The notes beneath the pieces were generated by a model. That model ran no database searches. It saw only the letters and a list, made by a program, of their open reading frames with translations, and was not told the DNA's origin. Shown here in pieces: positions 7,017 through 16,250 of a stretch of DNA of 64,000 nt. A program made the translations under genes and the position numbers. Origin of the DNA: an uncultured Algibacter sp. (lineage in GTDB: Bacteria > Bacteroidota > Bacteroidia > Flavobacteriales > Flavobacteriaceae); NCBI RefSeq assembly GCF_947490405.1, contig NZ_CANLGU010000004.1, forward strand, positions 1-64,000. Reading direction: 5' to 3'. How positions within the stretch are numbered: position 1 is the first letter of the stretch; the number at the start of each line of letters is the position of its first letter.

Positions 7017-7589
7017 CTATTTTTTTTCAGGAATCCACTTAACTTCATTTGCTTGTAAATCAGATGACAACTTTCGTGCCAATACAAAAAGGTAGTCAGA
7101 AAGGCGGTTTAGGTATCTCAAAGCATTTGTTTCAAAAGGTTCTAATTCATTAAGCGCTGAAGCCAAACGTTCGGCTCTACGGCATACGCAACGTGCTATG
7201 TGACAGAATGACACTGTTTGATGCCCACCAGGAAGAACAAAATGCGTCATAGGTGGTAAAGCAGCATTCATGGTATCCATTTCTTTCTCTAAAAGCGCAA
7301 TGTCATTAGTCGAGATTTTCTCAATATTCAAGCGTTCTTTACCATTTTTTAAAATAGCTTTTTCGGGGTCGGTAGCTAAAATGGCACCAACAGTAAAAAG
7401 TTTATCTTGTATGGTCATTAACAATTCTTGGTAATGGGTATTTATATCTTGGTCTCGAATTAAACCCAAATGCGAGTTTAATTCATCAACGGTGCCATAG
7501 CTTTCAATTCTAATATGATGTTTTGGTACACGAGTTCCGCCAAATAAAGCGGTAGTACCATTATCTCCTGTTTTAGTGTAAATTTTCAT
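7017..7589 (-). CDS. Cob(I)yrinic acid a,c-diamide / cob(I)alamin adenosyltransferase (PduO/MMAB type)
   Basis: The enzyme transfers the adenosyl group of ATP to reduced cobalamin to make coenzyme B12. The 190 residues form the PduO-type helical bundle. The N-terminal ATP loop YTKTGDNGTTALFGG (residues 4-18), VDELNSHLG, the signature CVCRRAER and YLNRLSDYLFVLAR are all present. It acts in the cytoplasm, usually to supply methylmalonyl-CoA mutase. The gene is in the same orientation as the small membrane proteins upstream, with a gap of about 50 bases, and could be their operon partner. Confidence 0.95.
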   Translation of the reverse strand: MKIYTKTGDNGTTALFGGTRVPKHHIRIESYGTVDELNSHLGLIRDQDINTHYQELLMTIQDKLFTVGAILATDPEKAILKNGKERLNIEKISTNDIALLEKEMDTMNAALPPMTHFVLPGGHQTVSFCHIARCVCRRAERLASALNELEPFETNALRYLNRLSDYLFVLARKLSSDLQANEVKWIPEKK

Positions 7590-7641
7590 GTCATAAAGGT
7601 AAAAGTTAAAACGGAAAAGGCAAAAGGATGTTATAAAGGAT

Positions 7642-8055
7642 TTAAGAAGTGTTTTTTAACCTTTCACAAAATATATTATGTATGATACCGAATTTATATA
7701 AGAGTTCTTTGTAAGCTTCGGTCCATCCATTTTGTATCGATAATTCTTGAAATAAACCAGTGGGAGCAAATTCATTTCTTAAATCAAAAATAGTTTTAAA
7801 ATTCTTTTTAGAAAGTAATTCATTATACTTGGAAATAATATCTTCTAAATCAGTATAACTATCTATTTTTGTATAGGTAAAGTAAGATTCTTTATTGTGA
7901 AGCTTCAAAATCTTATTCAAAATTAGCATGGTTTCCTTAGCTAATTGGTCATTAGAAAGGTTTTTATAAAAATGATTAACAAATTTTCTCTTGTTGTTTA
8001 GCAAAGTAAAAAATCCACCTAGTATAATAGCTATTATTAGCCAATAACTTGTCAT
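7642..8055 (-). CDS. Unknown membrane-anchored protein
   Basis: I do not recognise this 137-residue protein. Residues 4-18 form a single hydrophobic helix followed by NNKRK, consistent with an N-terminal anchor and a cytoplasmic body. The remainder is predicted helical and of mixed charge, with Trp and Cys near the end. Its start is four bases after the stop of the 47-residue protein at 8060-8203, so the two are almost certainly co-expressed. They may form a membrane pair. Confidence 0.6.
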   Translation of the reverse strand: MTSYWLIIAIILGGFFTLLNNKRKFVNHFYKNLSNDQLAKETMLILNKILKLHNKESYFTYTKIDSYTDLEDIISKYNELLSKKNFKTIFDLRNEFAPTGLFQELSIQNGWTEAYKELLYKFGIIHNIFCERLKNTS

Positions 8056-8059
8056 TTGT

Positions 8060-8203
8060 TTATCTTTTTTTTAATCTATTCCTTTCCTTTTTAATCTTGT
8101 AATTTTTTTTAAAATCTCTTGTTTTACTTCTTGTGCTTCCAACAGAATAAGTAATTATTACTACAATGACTACAAGAATTAGTATCATATCAAGATTAAT
8201 CAT
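8060..8203 (-). CDS. Short single-pass membrane protein with basic tail
   Basis: This 47-codon frame has an ATG at 8203 and a TAA at 8060-8062. The protein starts MINLDMILILVVIVVI, a clear transmembrane helix. It continues with TYSVGSTRSK and ends in a strongly basic tail (KKNYKIKKERNRLKKR). The hydrophobic-then-basic layout, and a stop four bases before the next gene, support a real gene. The function is unknown. It resembles many small inner-membrane proteins whose tail lies in the cytoplasm. Confidence 0.55.
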   Translation of the reverse strand: MINLDMILILVVIVVIITYSVGSTRSKTRDFKKNYKIKKERNRLKKR

Positions 8204-8394
8204 TGCAATTTACTTAAAATTACTTTAGAGGTTTAAAAGAGTAATTAATACTAATCTGATGTGAAAATTAACTATTAGAGTATTTTATTTAAAAAAATCC
8301 TTTGCGTTTATTGAAAATTTTTGAAGACTATGTAATTCAGTACATTACAAAGATTAAAAGAAAATTCATTTTAATTATTCTAACAGAAATCTAT

Positions 8395-8402
8395 TACTTT
8401 TG
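8395..8402 (+). promoter_or_regulatory. Promoter -7 box of the first OmpA-type gene
   Basis: TACTTTTG fits TAnnTTTG and lies 23 bases before the ATG at 8426. The preceding 190 bases are AT-rich and without a convincing frame, and no clear TTTG is seen at -33. Confidence 0.5.
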
Positions 8403-8425
8403 CATTGAAAAGCAAAACCAGAATA

Positions 8426-10516
8426 ATGAAAAAAATTATATTAACAGTTTTACTAACTTCTTTATCTTTTTGTTTAAAAGCCCAATCTTACATCGGTTTT
8501 TTAACAGATAACTACAGTGGTGTACACGGTGTTATATCCAATCCCGCTAGTATTACAGATTCTCGTTTTAAAGCAGATATCAATTTAGCTGGTGCAAGTT
8601 TTTTTGGAAATAATGACTATTATGGTATTAATATTTTGGATGCCACTAAAGATGGTTATAGTTTCGATTTAGAAGCCAAAACAGACTCTAAGGATTCTAA
8701 TTCTGGAGGGGTGAATTTAGATGTTCTAGGGCCTTCTTTTATGTTTAATCTTTCCAAAAACAGTTCCATAGCTCTTTTTTCAAGAGCAAGAGTTTTGGTA
8801 AACGCAAATGATATTAATGGCGCATCCATAGAATCCATTGATGATGATACTACCGATGATTATAGCTTTGAAGATGTTAATATGAGTGTTTTAGCACATT
8901 CTTGGGCCGAATTTGGTGTTGCTTATGCAAGAACACTTTTAAATAAAAAACAACATGTTTTAAAAGGCGGGTTATCCTTAAAATATTTAAAGGGTATAGG
9001 TAGTGTTTATGCTGAAACTCGAGATGCTTCTATTGATTATGATGCCGATGGTATTGATTTAGGAGGAGGAGAGGCAACAGGAAGTATAACAACTAGTGGT
9101 GCTTTTGTTTACGCACGTTCTGATGAATTTGATGATGATGACTATGATGTAGAATTGGCTAAAAACGCAAGTGGTTTTGGAGCAGATATAGGTTTTGTTT
9201 ATGAATTTAGACCAGATTATGCTGATTTTGAAAGTGATGATATCAAAAACAACAATTATAAGCACTTAAACAAATATAAATTTAAAGTAGGAGTTTCAGT
9301 AACAGATATTGGATTTGTTGATTATGAAGATGGCATTAGAGAGGGGTTTGATGTTAATAATGCAAATGTGAGTTATGACGATTTTGATACTGCTGATAAT
9401 ATTGGTGAGTTTCTTAATGCGTTTTACGCACGTACCAACCAAGATTCAGCTTATAAAATAGATTTACCAACGGCATTGCATGTTAATGTAGATTGGAATA
9501 TGAATAGTAAAATATATCTTAATCTTAATACAGACTTATCCTTAATGTCTAAAGATAGAATTACTGCTAACCGTATAGCAAATACAGTCTCATTAACACC
9601 AAGATATGAAACAAAATGGTTTAGTTTTTATTTGCCGTTAAGTGTTATAGAAAATAATGGTTTTAGAATAGGAACAGGATTTAGAGCTGGTCCTTTATAC
9701 GTGGGTTCTGGGTCTGTTATTTCTGCATTTTCTAGTGATAATAATAGACAAGCTGATGTTTATGCTGGGTTGAAAGTACCTATATATCAAAGTCCATTTA
9801 AAGATAAAGATGGAGATGGAATTATTGATAAATTAGATGATTGCCCCAAAGAAGCTGGACCAGAATCAAATAACGGTTGCCCTGTAGAGGATCAAGACGA
9901 AGATGGCGTGTTAGACGATGTGGATGAATGCCCAGAAGTAGCCGGACCAGAAGAAAATAAAGGGTGCCCTTGGAGCGATAAAGATGAAGATGGCGTATTA
10001 GATAAAGATGATGCTTGTCCAGATGAAGCAGGTACATCAATAAACAAAGGTTGTCCTTGGCCAGATACAGATGGAGATGGTGTGTATGATAAAGATGACG
10101 ATTGTATTGATCAGGTTGGAACAGTAGCAAATAATGGGTGTCCTGAGGCGGTTATGCAAGAACTTCAAAAGACATTAAATGATTTTGCTAAGGTTATTTT
10201 ATTTGATTATGGTACATCTTCCATAAGTACAGAATCCTATGGGATATTGTCTGATATTATTTCGGTTCTAAACGATTATCCTAACGCTAAATTCTCCATA
10301 GAAGGGCATACCGATAGTATTGGTAGTTATGAAATCAATCAGGTGTTGTCAGAAAAAAGAGCTAATGCAGTTAAGGCGTACTTAGTTAAAAATGGAGTTG
10401 ATTCAACAAGACTTTCGGCTATAGGCTATGGAGAAAGACGTCCTATTGCAACAAATATGTACAAAGCGGGAAGAAAACAAAATAGGCGTGTTGAAATAAA
10501 CTTGGTTAAGAATTAA
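8426..10516 (+). CDS. DUF5723 / thrombospondin type 3 repeat / OmpA-domain outer-membrane protein (copy 1)
   Basis: This is a secreted envelope protein. It has a signal peptide (MKKIILTVLLTSLSFCLKAQ, cleaved after the Ala before QSYIG) and a beta-rich DUF5723 domain starting [14 protein letters not shown] (to about residue 460). Four to five calcium-binding thrombospondin type 3 repeats of the DxDxDG...CP type follow, and then a C-terminal OmpA peptidoglycan-binding domain (IEGHTDSIGS ... NRRVEINL). The likely role is to link the outer membrane to peptidoglycan. A TTG start at 8405 is possible, but ATG 8426 gives a proper signal peptide and sits correctly behind the promoter. A close paralog lies at 13265. 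Confidence 0.9.
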   Translation: MKKIILTVLLTSLSFCLKAQSYIGFLTDNYSGVHGVISNPASITDSRFKADINLAGASFFGNNDYYGINILDATKDGYSFDLEAKTDSKDSNSGGVNLDVLGPSFMFNLSKNSSIALFSRARVLVNANDINGASIESIDDDTTDDYSFEDVNMSVLAHSWAEFGVAYARTLLNKKQHVLKGGLSLKYLKGIGSVYAETRDASIDYDADGIDLGGGEATGSITTSGAFVYARSDEFDDDDYDVELAKNASGFGADIGFVYEFRPDYADFESDDIKNNNYKHLNKYKFKVGVSVTDIGFVDYEDGIREGFDVNNANVSYDDFDTADNIGEFLNAFYARTNQDSAYKIDLPTALHVNVDWNMNSKIYLNLNTDLSLMSKDRITANRIANTVSLTPRYETKWFSFYLPLSVIENNGFRIGTGFRAGPLYVGSGSVISAFSSDNNRQADVYAGLKVPIYQSPFKDKDGDGIIDKLDDCPKEAGPESNNGCPVEDQDEDGVLDDVDECPEVAGPEENKGCPWSDKDEDGVLDKDDACPDEAGTSINKGCPWPDTDGDGVYDKDDDCIDQVGTVANNGCPEAVMQELQKTLNDFAKVILFDYGTSSISTESYGILSDIISVLNDYPNAKFSIEGHTDSIGSYEINQVLSEKRANAVKAYLVKNGVDSTRLSAIGYGERRPIATNMYKAGRKQNRRVEINLVKN

Positions 10517-10622
10517 ATTTTTCAACTTTCATGTAAGTGTGTTTTTATAAAAGCTATTTAATCTATCAGGATTTTAGATGTTTTAGTTTTCTCTGTTCAT
10601 TTAAAGTAGTTAAATCCATACA

Positions 10623-10850
10623 TTGGCCTCAATAGAAGATTTACAGGATTTGTTGGATTCTAAAGTTGATAGTGCATCTTTAAGACCAACCGTTTTTATA
10701 AATAACAATCCTGTCAACACAAAAACTTTAGTGGTAAATGATTATGTGTTGGATGATTTTTGGGATGCTACTGAGTATTGGAGCATTGCCATTGCTTTAG
10801 GTACTGATAAAGATACTAAGGGCAATTGGAATGTATTAGAATCAACTTAA
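10623..10850 (+). CDS. Small protein of possible phage-tail origin
   Basis: This 75-residue reading frame has a TTG start; the protein begins (M)ASIEDLQDLLDSKVDS. It has no signal peptide and no membrane segment. It is followed, with the same spacing pattern as a phage tail operon, by two further genes of unknown type. An in-frame TAA four codons upstream means this is either its true start or the stub of a longer gene. I do not recognise the family. A tail or baseplate accessory protein is a guess from context. Confidence 0.45.
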   Translation: MASIEDLQDLLDSKVDSASLRPTVFINNNPVNTKTLVVNDYVLDDFWDATEYWSIAIALGTDKDTKGNWNVLEST

Positions 10851-10864
10851 GAAATACCACAATT

Positions 10865-11131
10865 ATGAATATAATTTTTGAAGAACCAAAAACCCTTTTG
10901 CAAACTATTTTGGCATGGTTTAGAGGGAATAGCCGATTAATAAAGGATGGTGAGTATCATATTTACAAGGCAAAACCTAGCCTAGTTACAAAGCCCGAAC
11001 GTGGCGATATGCTAACAGGCTTTTTTATTGACCCCAAAAGCGGTGATCGTGTGTTTGGAACTGCCGTGTATTTAGGAGAAAAACAAAATCCGAATTATAA
11101 ACTATTAGAATCATCAAATCCAGAATTATGA
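10865..11131 (+). CDS. Small unknown protein, phage-tail-like neighbourhood
   Basis: The 88 residues from ATG 10865 start MNIIFEEPKTLLQTILAWFRG. The body is basic (KAKPSLVTKPERGD) with a DPKSGDRVFGTAVYLG stretch that looks like a beta hairpin. There is no signal peptide. Its stop overlaps the next start (ATGA at 11128), so the two are translationally coupled. An upstream ATG at 10826 lies inside the previous gene in another frame and is less likely. No family is recognised. Confidence 0.5.
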   Translation: MNIIFEEPKTLLQTILAWFRGNSRLIKDGEYHIYKAKPSLVTKPERGDMLTGFFIDPKSGDRVFGTAVYLGEKQNPNYKLLESSNPEL

Positions 11132-12906
11132 AAAAGTGCTTAATATTATTACTTGCCTTATTTTCAATAGGCATAGCTTCGTCTCAAGTTGAGAAACTTA
11201 ATGGCGTAGTTGAAATTAAAACGGTTAATGAATTATTGAATCCTGGTATTACTACTAGAGTGGTTGTTTATGATACCATAAGTAAACGATTAAAGTATGT
11301 TAAGGTTGAAAATTTACCAATAACTAGTAATGGTGGGTTACAAGGTGTTTTAGATTTTAGCAATTCAGCAGCTCAATCTATCATATTAACAGGCGGCTCA
11401 TCTCCTGTGTTGTTAAACGAAAGTTTGGCACCAATAACCGTTGGTGATAGAAATGTACTTAACAGCTCTGATGCGCAAATAGTCATATCTCGAAATGTTA
11501 CAAATAACACTATAAATGGCCATGCTTTTTCAGATAGTTCTTTATTAAACATGGGAACAAATTTTGCGTATAATTCTTATGATGCTCGTATAAACATAGG
11601 CGGTACTAATCCTTACGATCACTATGCAGCTTTTCAATCTTTGCCAAGTTATGGCAATACCAATGAAATGAATGAGTTTTATGGCTTTTACTCTGGATTG
11701 GACGTTACTGCGGGTACGGTTAAAAATCTTCAGCATTTAAGAGTTACAAATGCTACAGGTGAAGGTGCTGTTACAAATCAATATGGTATTTATATCCCCT
11801 TACTTAACAAAGGCACTACCAATTGGGCTTTATACTCTGAGTTTAATAATAAAAGCTTTTACGGTAGCGGAGGTGGCGTCGTATTTAATCATAGATTTGA
11901 AATTATTGGAGGTGGTGTAAGTGGTGTCTTAAATTTATTAGATTCAAATTTTTTTATAAGAGATAATACAGTTGATAGATTCACTTTTGAAAGAACGACA
12001 GGGGATTTTACAGCTACAGGTACAGCAACAGCAGCAGAAGCCACAGTAAATACAGAGCTGCCAACATTAGGGCAAGTAATTAATTTAGTAGCAAATGCAA
12101 ATATATCAGCTTCCTCAAACTTTGCTTTTGGTAATGAAATTACAGGTGATGTTACAGTTAGTGCGGATTGGAATGGTAAACTTATTGATTACAACGGTTC
12201 TGCAACCATTACTATAACTATTCCTGATAATGCTAGTTTAGGTTTAACAGATGAAGCCGCTTTAGGTTTTAACTTTACTGTGGACGTTAATCCAGCAAAT
12301 GGTGGGAATATACAGTTTGTTTATTCTGGAAGTGCTACAGGTGATACGGTGCAATCTGATGTTACTGAATATAATACTATGATTGCTTATATTCAAGATG
12401 GTGCTAGTACATGGCGCGCCAGAGGGAATTGTATTGCTTACACACCGTTACCATCGTCAGTTAATAATGTTTACACAGAAGGAAACGCCTTAAGTGCCAC
12501 CACCAACGAAAACGACGTTGATGGATTGCAAATATGGTTTGGGGACGCGACAATATCGCCACAACCAAAAACTGGTGGTGGCTACAAAGCGCAATTAGTT
12601 GTAGATACAGCAGGTACTACAAGGATGCGATTTGATATTCCTAATTTAATGAATGGCGCAACTTACAATTTTAATATTTCTGGCGTATCTTCGGGTGCTA
12701 CAGCTAGAATCTGGGATACAACACATCACTCAAATGTGAGTTTTGACGCAGATATAGAAATTACTACAACCGAAGGAAACCATACTGGTATTATGACTGC
12801 CTCAGCGGATGGTGCAGGGTATATTATAGTAGATATGTTTAACGCTGCGCAAGGCACAACTGTTGATTTTTATAATTTAACGATAACTGTATTAACCACA
12901 CCTTAA
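11128..12906 (+). CDS. Large beta-rich secreted or tail-fibre-like protein
   Basis: The 592 residues begin with a signal-peptide-like segment (MKKCLILLLALFSIGIASSQ). A short helical region and long Ser/Thr/Asn/Gly-rich beta sequence follow. The region FTATGTATAAEATVNTELPTLGQVINLV (about residues 295-322) resembles the stalk of phage tail or appendage proteins. The last 150 residues form a second beta domain that could bind a sugar or a surface. Cysteines are almost absent. Together with the two small upstream genes it looks like the distal end of a tail operon, but the signal peptide would suit a secreted adhesin equally well. The function is not established. Confidence 0.5.
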   Translation: MKKCLILLLALFSIGIASSQVEKLNGVVEIKTVNELLNPGITTRVVVYDTISKRLKYVKVENLPITSNGGLQGVLDFSNSAAQSIILTGGSSPVLLNESLAPITVGDRNVLNSSDAQIVISRNVTNNTINGHAFSDSSLLNMGTNFAYNSYDARINIGGTNPYDHYAAFQSLPSYGNTNEMNEFYGFYSGLDVTAGTVKNLQHLRVTNATGEGAVTNQYGIYIPLLNKGTTNWALYSEFNNKSFYGSGGGVVFNHRFEIIGGGVSGVLNLLDSNFFIRDNTVDRFTFERTTGDFTATGTATAAEATVNTELPTLGQVINLVANANISASSNFAFGNEITGDVTVSADWNGKLIDYNGSATITITIPDNASLGLTDEAALGFNFTVDVNPANGGNIQFVYSGSATGDTVQSDVTEYNTMIAYIQDGASTWRARGNCIAYTPLPSSVNNVYTEGNALSATTNENDVDGLQIWFGDATISPQPKTGGGYKAQLVVDTAGTTRMRFDIPNLMNGATYNFNISGVSSGATARIWDTTHHSNVSFDADIEITTTEGNHTGIMTASADGAGYIIVDMFNAAQGTTVDFYNLTITVLTTP

Positions 12907-13069
12907 TATGAAGAAACTCTTATACATATTCCCAAGGCTGGTATTATAAAGCTAGAGCAAAGCGTTAGTGTATCAAATAACAGCGGTAAGCCACAGAAAA
13001 AGAAGATTGAAGTCTCTTGCAGGTAATAATGATTTAAGTAACCCAAACGATGACTTAAAGCTGTTTTAA
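12907..13069 (+). pseudogene. Decayed coding remnant after the tail-like gene
   Basis: Immediately after the stop at 12904-12906 the same frame stays open for about 40 codons (YEETLIHIPKAGIIKLEQ ... KKKIEVSCR, stop at about 13027). The +1 frame then continues with protein-like sequence (KSLAGNNDLSNPNDDLKLF) to a stop at 13067-13069. There is no usable start codon. This pattern suggests a short gene broken by a point mutation and a frameshift. Chance is possible for so short a stretch. Confidence 0.3.
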
Positions 13070-13222
13070 ATAGTGTTATAACAGTATTTATGTGTACAAT
13101 TAGTTTTCCCGATTATAACATATTCTTTTTTTATAAAGGCTTAAGATTTTCAAAATAAGGCTGTTGATAATTTTTTTGTCTAAAAAATCACATAAAAAAT
13201 TACCTTTTGTCGATAAAAATGT

Positions 13223-13230
13223 TATTTTTG
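13223..13230 (+). promoter_or_regulatory. Promoter -7 box of the second OmpA-type gene
   Basis: TATTTTTG fits TAnnTTTG and lies 42 bases before the ATG at 13265. The word TTTTGTCGA occurs just upstream, and a variant lies over the box itself. The stretch 13070-13222 is AT-rich and otherwise empty. Confidence 0.45.
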
Positions 13231-13264
13231 TCGACGAAATCATATTTTAACCTAAATGAAGATT

Positions 13265-15379
13265 ATGAAAAAAATTACTTTATTATTACTACTTGCTTTA
13301 GCTACTTTTACTGTAAAAGCTCAGTCTTATATAGGCTACCTTACAGATAATTATAGTGGTGTGCATGGTGTAATTTCAAACCCAGCAAATATTGTAGATT
13401 CACGTTTTAAAACAGATATCAATATAATTGGTTCAAGCATATTTGTTGGTAACGATTATTATGGAGTTAACGTTATGGATGCTTTAAAATCTGATTATGA
13501 TTTTGATTTAGACGCCAATAAATCTCCAAGCAATGATAATAATATTGCTTTATATTCTGATGTTCTAGGACCTTCTTTTATGTTTAATTTAAATAAAAAG
13601 AGTTCTCTAGCTATTTCTACCAGAGTTAGATCTGTAATTAACATCAGTGAAATTAATGGAAATACAGTGGATGCTATTGATGATGATGAGACCGATGATT
13701 TTATGGTAAATGAAGGAAATTTTGGCGTTTTTGGTCAAGCCTGGGGAGAACTAGGATTAACTTATGCTAGAGTTTTTAAGAATAGTGAGCAACATTTCAT
13801 GAAAGGTGGAGTTACTTTAAAGTATCTACAAGGTCTAGGTAGTGGTTATGGTTACGGAAAAAATGTTACTATAGATTATGACGCCGATGGTACTGATCTT
13901 GGAGGTGGAGAAACTACTGGTGATGTTAGCTCTACAGGAGAAATTACTTATGGGCGTTTTGAAAGTTTTGATAATGATGATTACGAATATGATTTGCCAG
14001 ATGCTAATGGTTTTGCAGTTGATTTAGGATTTGTTTATGAATGGAGACCTAACCATGCTGATTATAAAACTACAAATGCTGACGGTGAAACTTATGCACA
14101 TAAGCATAAAAATAAATACAAACTTAAATTAGGTGTATCTATAACAGATATTGGAAGTATAAATTATAAAGATGGTATTCAAGAAACTTTTGATATTACC
14201 AATTCAGGAATTAGTGAAGAGGATATTGAAGATGCTGAAGATATTGAAGATATTTTAAATACACTATACACGCAAACAGGTTCTGAGGTAGGGTATAAAA
14301 CAAATTTACCTACAGCATTACATTTAAATGCAGATTGGAGCTTTACTAAAAATCTTTACTTAAACTTAAATACAGATCTTTCACTTGTTGCTAAGGGAAA
14401 AGAAAATGCAAGTAGAATATCAAATATAGTGTCTTTAACACCACGTTATGAAAGTAGGGTGTTTAGTTTTTATTTACCGTTAAGTGTTGTTGAAAATAAT
14501 GGTTTTCAAGCTGGAGCAGGGTTAAGATTGGGACCACTTTATTTAGGATCTGGATCTATTCTGTCTGCTATTACTGGTGATGATACTAGAGGTGCAGATT
14601 TTTACGCAGGTGGTAAGTTTTCAGTTAAACAACGCAAACCAAGAGATAGAGATGAAGATGGTGTAATTGATAAATTAGATGCTTGCCCTAAAGAAGTAGG
14701 ACCAGTTGAAAACAATGGTTGTCCTTGGGGAGATAAAGATGAAGATGGTATTTTAGATAATGTTGATGCGTGTCCAGAAGAGGCAGGGCCAGAAGAAAAT
14801 AATGGATGCCCTTGGGGAGATAAAGATGGAGATTTAGTTTTAGATAATGTTGATGAATGCCCAGAGCAGTTTGGTCCAGAGGAAAATAAAGGTTGTCCTT
14901 GGCCAGATACAGATGGTGATTCTGTTTTAGATAAAGATGATGAATGTATAGATGTAGCTGGTACAATTGCAAACAAAGGATGCCCAGAAGTAACTGAGGT
15001 TGTTGAAGCCCCAGTAGTAACCGAAGAGGTTCAAAAAACATTAAATGATTATGCAAAAACAATATTATTTAATTCTGGTAAATCATCAATAAAAGTCGAA
15101 TCAGATAAGGTTCTTATGGAAATTGTTAAGATTTTGAATGAATATCCATCAGCTAAGTTTTCAATTGAAGGGCATACTGATAGTGTTGGAAGTAGTATTT
15201 TAAACCAAAAGTTATCTGAAGAACGCGCTAGTTCTGTAATGACATTTTTAATACAAAATGGAATAGCTTCTAACCGATTAGGTTCTGTTGGTTATGGTGA
15301 AACGAAGCCTGTAGCTAGTAATGGAACTAAATCTGGTAGAGCTCAAAACAGACGTGTTGAAATTAATTTAGAGAAATAA
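13265..15379 (+). CDS. DUF5723 / thrombospondin type 3 repeat / OmpA-domain outer-membrane protein (copy 2)
   Basis: This is a paralog of the protein at 8426 with the same domain order. It has a signal peptide ([19 protein letters not shown]), a DUF5723 barrel-like domain starting [14 protein letters not shown], and thrombospondin type 3 repeats with DxDxDG and NNGCPWGD spacers. A Val/Glu/Ala-rich linker ([14 protein letters not shown]) and an OmpA domain ([10 protein letters not shown] ... [10 protein letters not shown]) follow. The linker is absent from copy 1. An ATG three codons upstream (13256) is also possible. The gene ends at a strong terminator. Two copies with their own promoters suggest divergent regulation or fixation after a tandem duplication. 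Confidence 0.9.
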   Translation: MKKITLLLLLALATFTVKAQSYIGYLTDNYSGVHGVISNPANIVDSRFKTDINIIGSSIFVGNDYYGVNVMDALKSDYDFDLDANKSPSNDNNIALYSDVLGPSFMFNLNKKSSLAISTRVRSVINISEINGNTVDAIDDDETDDFMVNEGNFGVFGQAWGELGLTYARVFKNSEQHFMKGGVTLKYLQGLGSGYGYGKNVTIDYDADGTDLGGGETTGDVSSTGEITYGRFESFDNDDYEYDLPDANGFAVDLGFVYEWRPNHADYKTTNADGETYAHKHKNKYKLKLGVSITDIGSINYKDGIQETFDITNSGISEEDIEDAEDIEDILNTLYTQTGSEVGYKTNLPTALHLNADWSFTKNLYLNLNTDLSLVAKGKENASRISNIVSLTPRYESRVFSFYLPLSVVENNGFQAGAGLRLGPLYLGSGSILSAITGDDTRGADFYAGGKFSVKQRKPRDRDEDGVIDKLDACPKEVGPVENNGCPWGDKDEDGILDNVDACPEEAGPEENNGCPWGDKDGDLVLDNVDECPEQFGPEENKGCPWPDTDGDSVLDKDDECIDVAGTIANKGCPEVTEVVEAPVVTEEVQKTLNDYAKTILFNSGKSSIKVESDKVLMEIVKILNEYPSAKFSIEGHTDSVGSSILNQKLSEERASSVMTFLIQNGIASNRLGSVGYGETKPVASNGTKSGRAQNRRVEINLEK

Positions 15380-15402
15380 ATAGAAAAGTTTACTTATAAG
15401 TT

Positions 15403-15440
15403 AAAAGTCTCAATGTTTATTCAAATATTGAGGCTTTTTT
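15403..15440. terminator. Hairpin terminator after the second OmpA-type gene
   Basis: AAAAGTCTCAAT (15403-15414) pairs with ATTGAGGCTTTT (15427-15438) with a single G-T mismatch and a 12-base loop, followed by T's. It lies between convergent genes and probably serves both. Confidence 0.8.
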
Positions 15441-15447
15441 ATATAGC

Positions 15448-16221
15448 TTAAATTCTTATTTTGAAGTGTTCTTTTACCTGTTCTTCTCTAAAAAAAACAA
15501 AACCCCAGAAAAACGTATCAATTGTTACGTTAACTTTGGGGTGCTTTTTAATGATTTCCCATGCTTCTGTCATGCCTTTAGACCAATAAATATCATCAAA
15601 AATAAAAACAGAATGGTTGGTTGCTGTTTTTAATAAGGTTTCAAAATAGTTTAATGTAGTTTCTTTTTGGTGGTTACCATCAAAAAAAATAAGGTCGTAT
15701 TTATTAGAAATTAATTTTTCAATTTCATCATTAAAATCACCGTTAATATGTGAAACATTCTGAATATTAGAATTTTTTAGAAGTTTTTGAGAAAAAGCAG
15801 AAGTATTTGGGCACCCCTCAATAGTTGTGATTTTAGCTATCGGGTTTCCTAAGCTTAAAGCATGTGTTGCTAAACCCAAAGAAGTTCCTAGTTCTAAAAT
15901 ATTTTGAGGTTTAAAATATTGAGTTAATCTAAAAAGTAGTTTTGCTCTTTTTAATGTTGTACCTGCATTTTTAGATACCTCAGAAACCAAGCGCCATTCG
16001 TTTTTCATGACCTGAGAGCCTGCACCTAAATCAATAACTTTAATTTTGCTCTTGTTTCTTAAAAGCGATTTTCTAAAATCAAAAATGGAATTATATGCTT
16101 CATAATACTTTTTATCATAAAAGCATTTAGTAACTAAATTAAACACGAAAGGAGAATGTACACCATGCTGATTGGTGCTTTTTAAAAGAAACGTAATGTA
16201 TCGTTTTATTTGGTGAAACAT
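15448..16221 (-). CDS. Class I SAM-dependent methyltransferase
   Basis: This is a 257-residue cytoplasmic protein. The SAM-binding loop is ILELGTSLGLATHAL (about residues 115-129). An acidic strand TTIEG and the catalytic-domain strand YDLIFFDGNHQKET follow, as in O-methyltransferases of the MTF24/TylF type. The N-terminus (HGVHSPFVFNL) is a conserved flavobacterial extension. The substrate is unknown. The gene lies 29 bases downstream of the ABC-F gene in the same direction and is probably co-transcribed. Confidence 0.85.
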   Translation of the reverse strand: MFHQIKRYITFLLKSTNQHGVHSPFVFNLVTKCFYDKKYYEAYNSIFDFRKSLLRNKSKIKVIDLGAGSQVMKNEWRLVSEVSKNAGTTLKRAKLLFRLTQYFKPQNILELGTSLGLATHALSLGNPIAKITTIEGCPNTSAFSQKLLKNSNIQNVSHINGDFNDEIEKLISNKYDLIFFDGNHQKETTLNYFETLLKTATNHSVFIFDDIYWSKGMTEAWEIIKKHPKVNVTIDTFFWGFVFFREEQVKEHFKIRI

Positions 16222-16250
16222 TATTTTAATTCAGAATTTTTTGCAAAAGC

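Noticed and set aside
8302-8511. 69-codon frame overlapping the first OmpA-type gene
   Set aside because: It runs through the promoter and into the signal peptide of a well-supported gene in another frame.
14602-15062. Two 124-codon minus-strand frames
   Set aside because: They are shadows of the thrombospondin type 3 repeats; the periodic Asp/Gly/Cys codons create open antisense frames.
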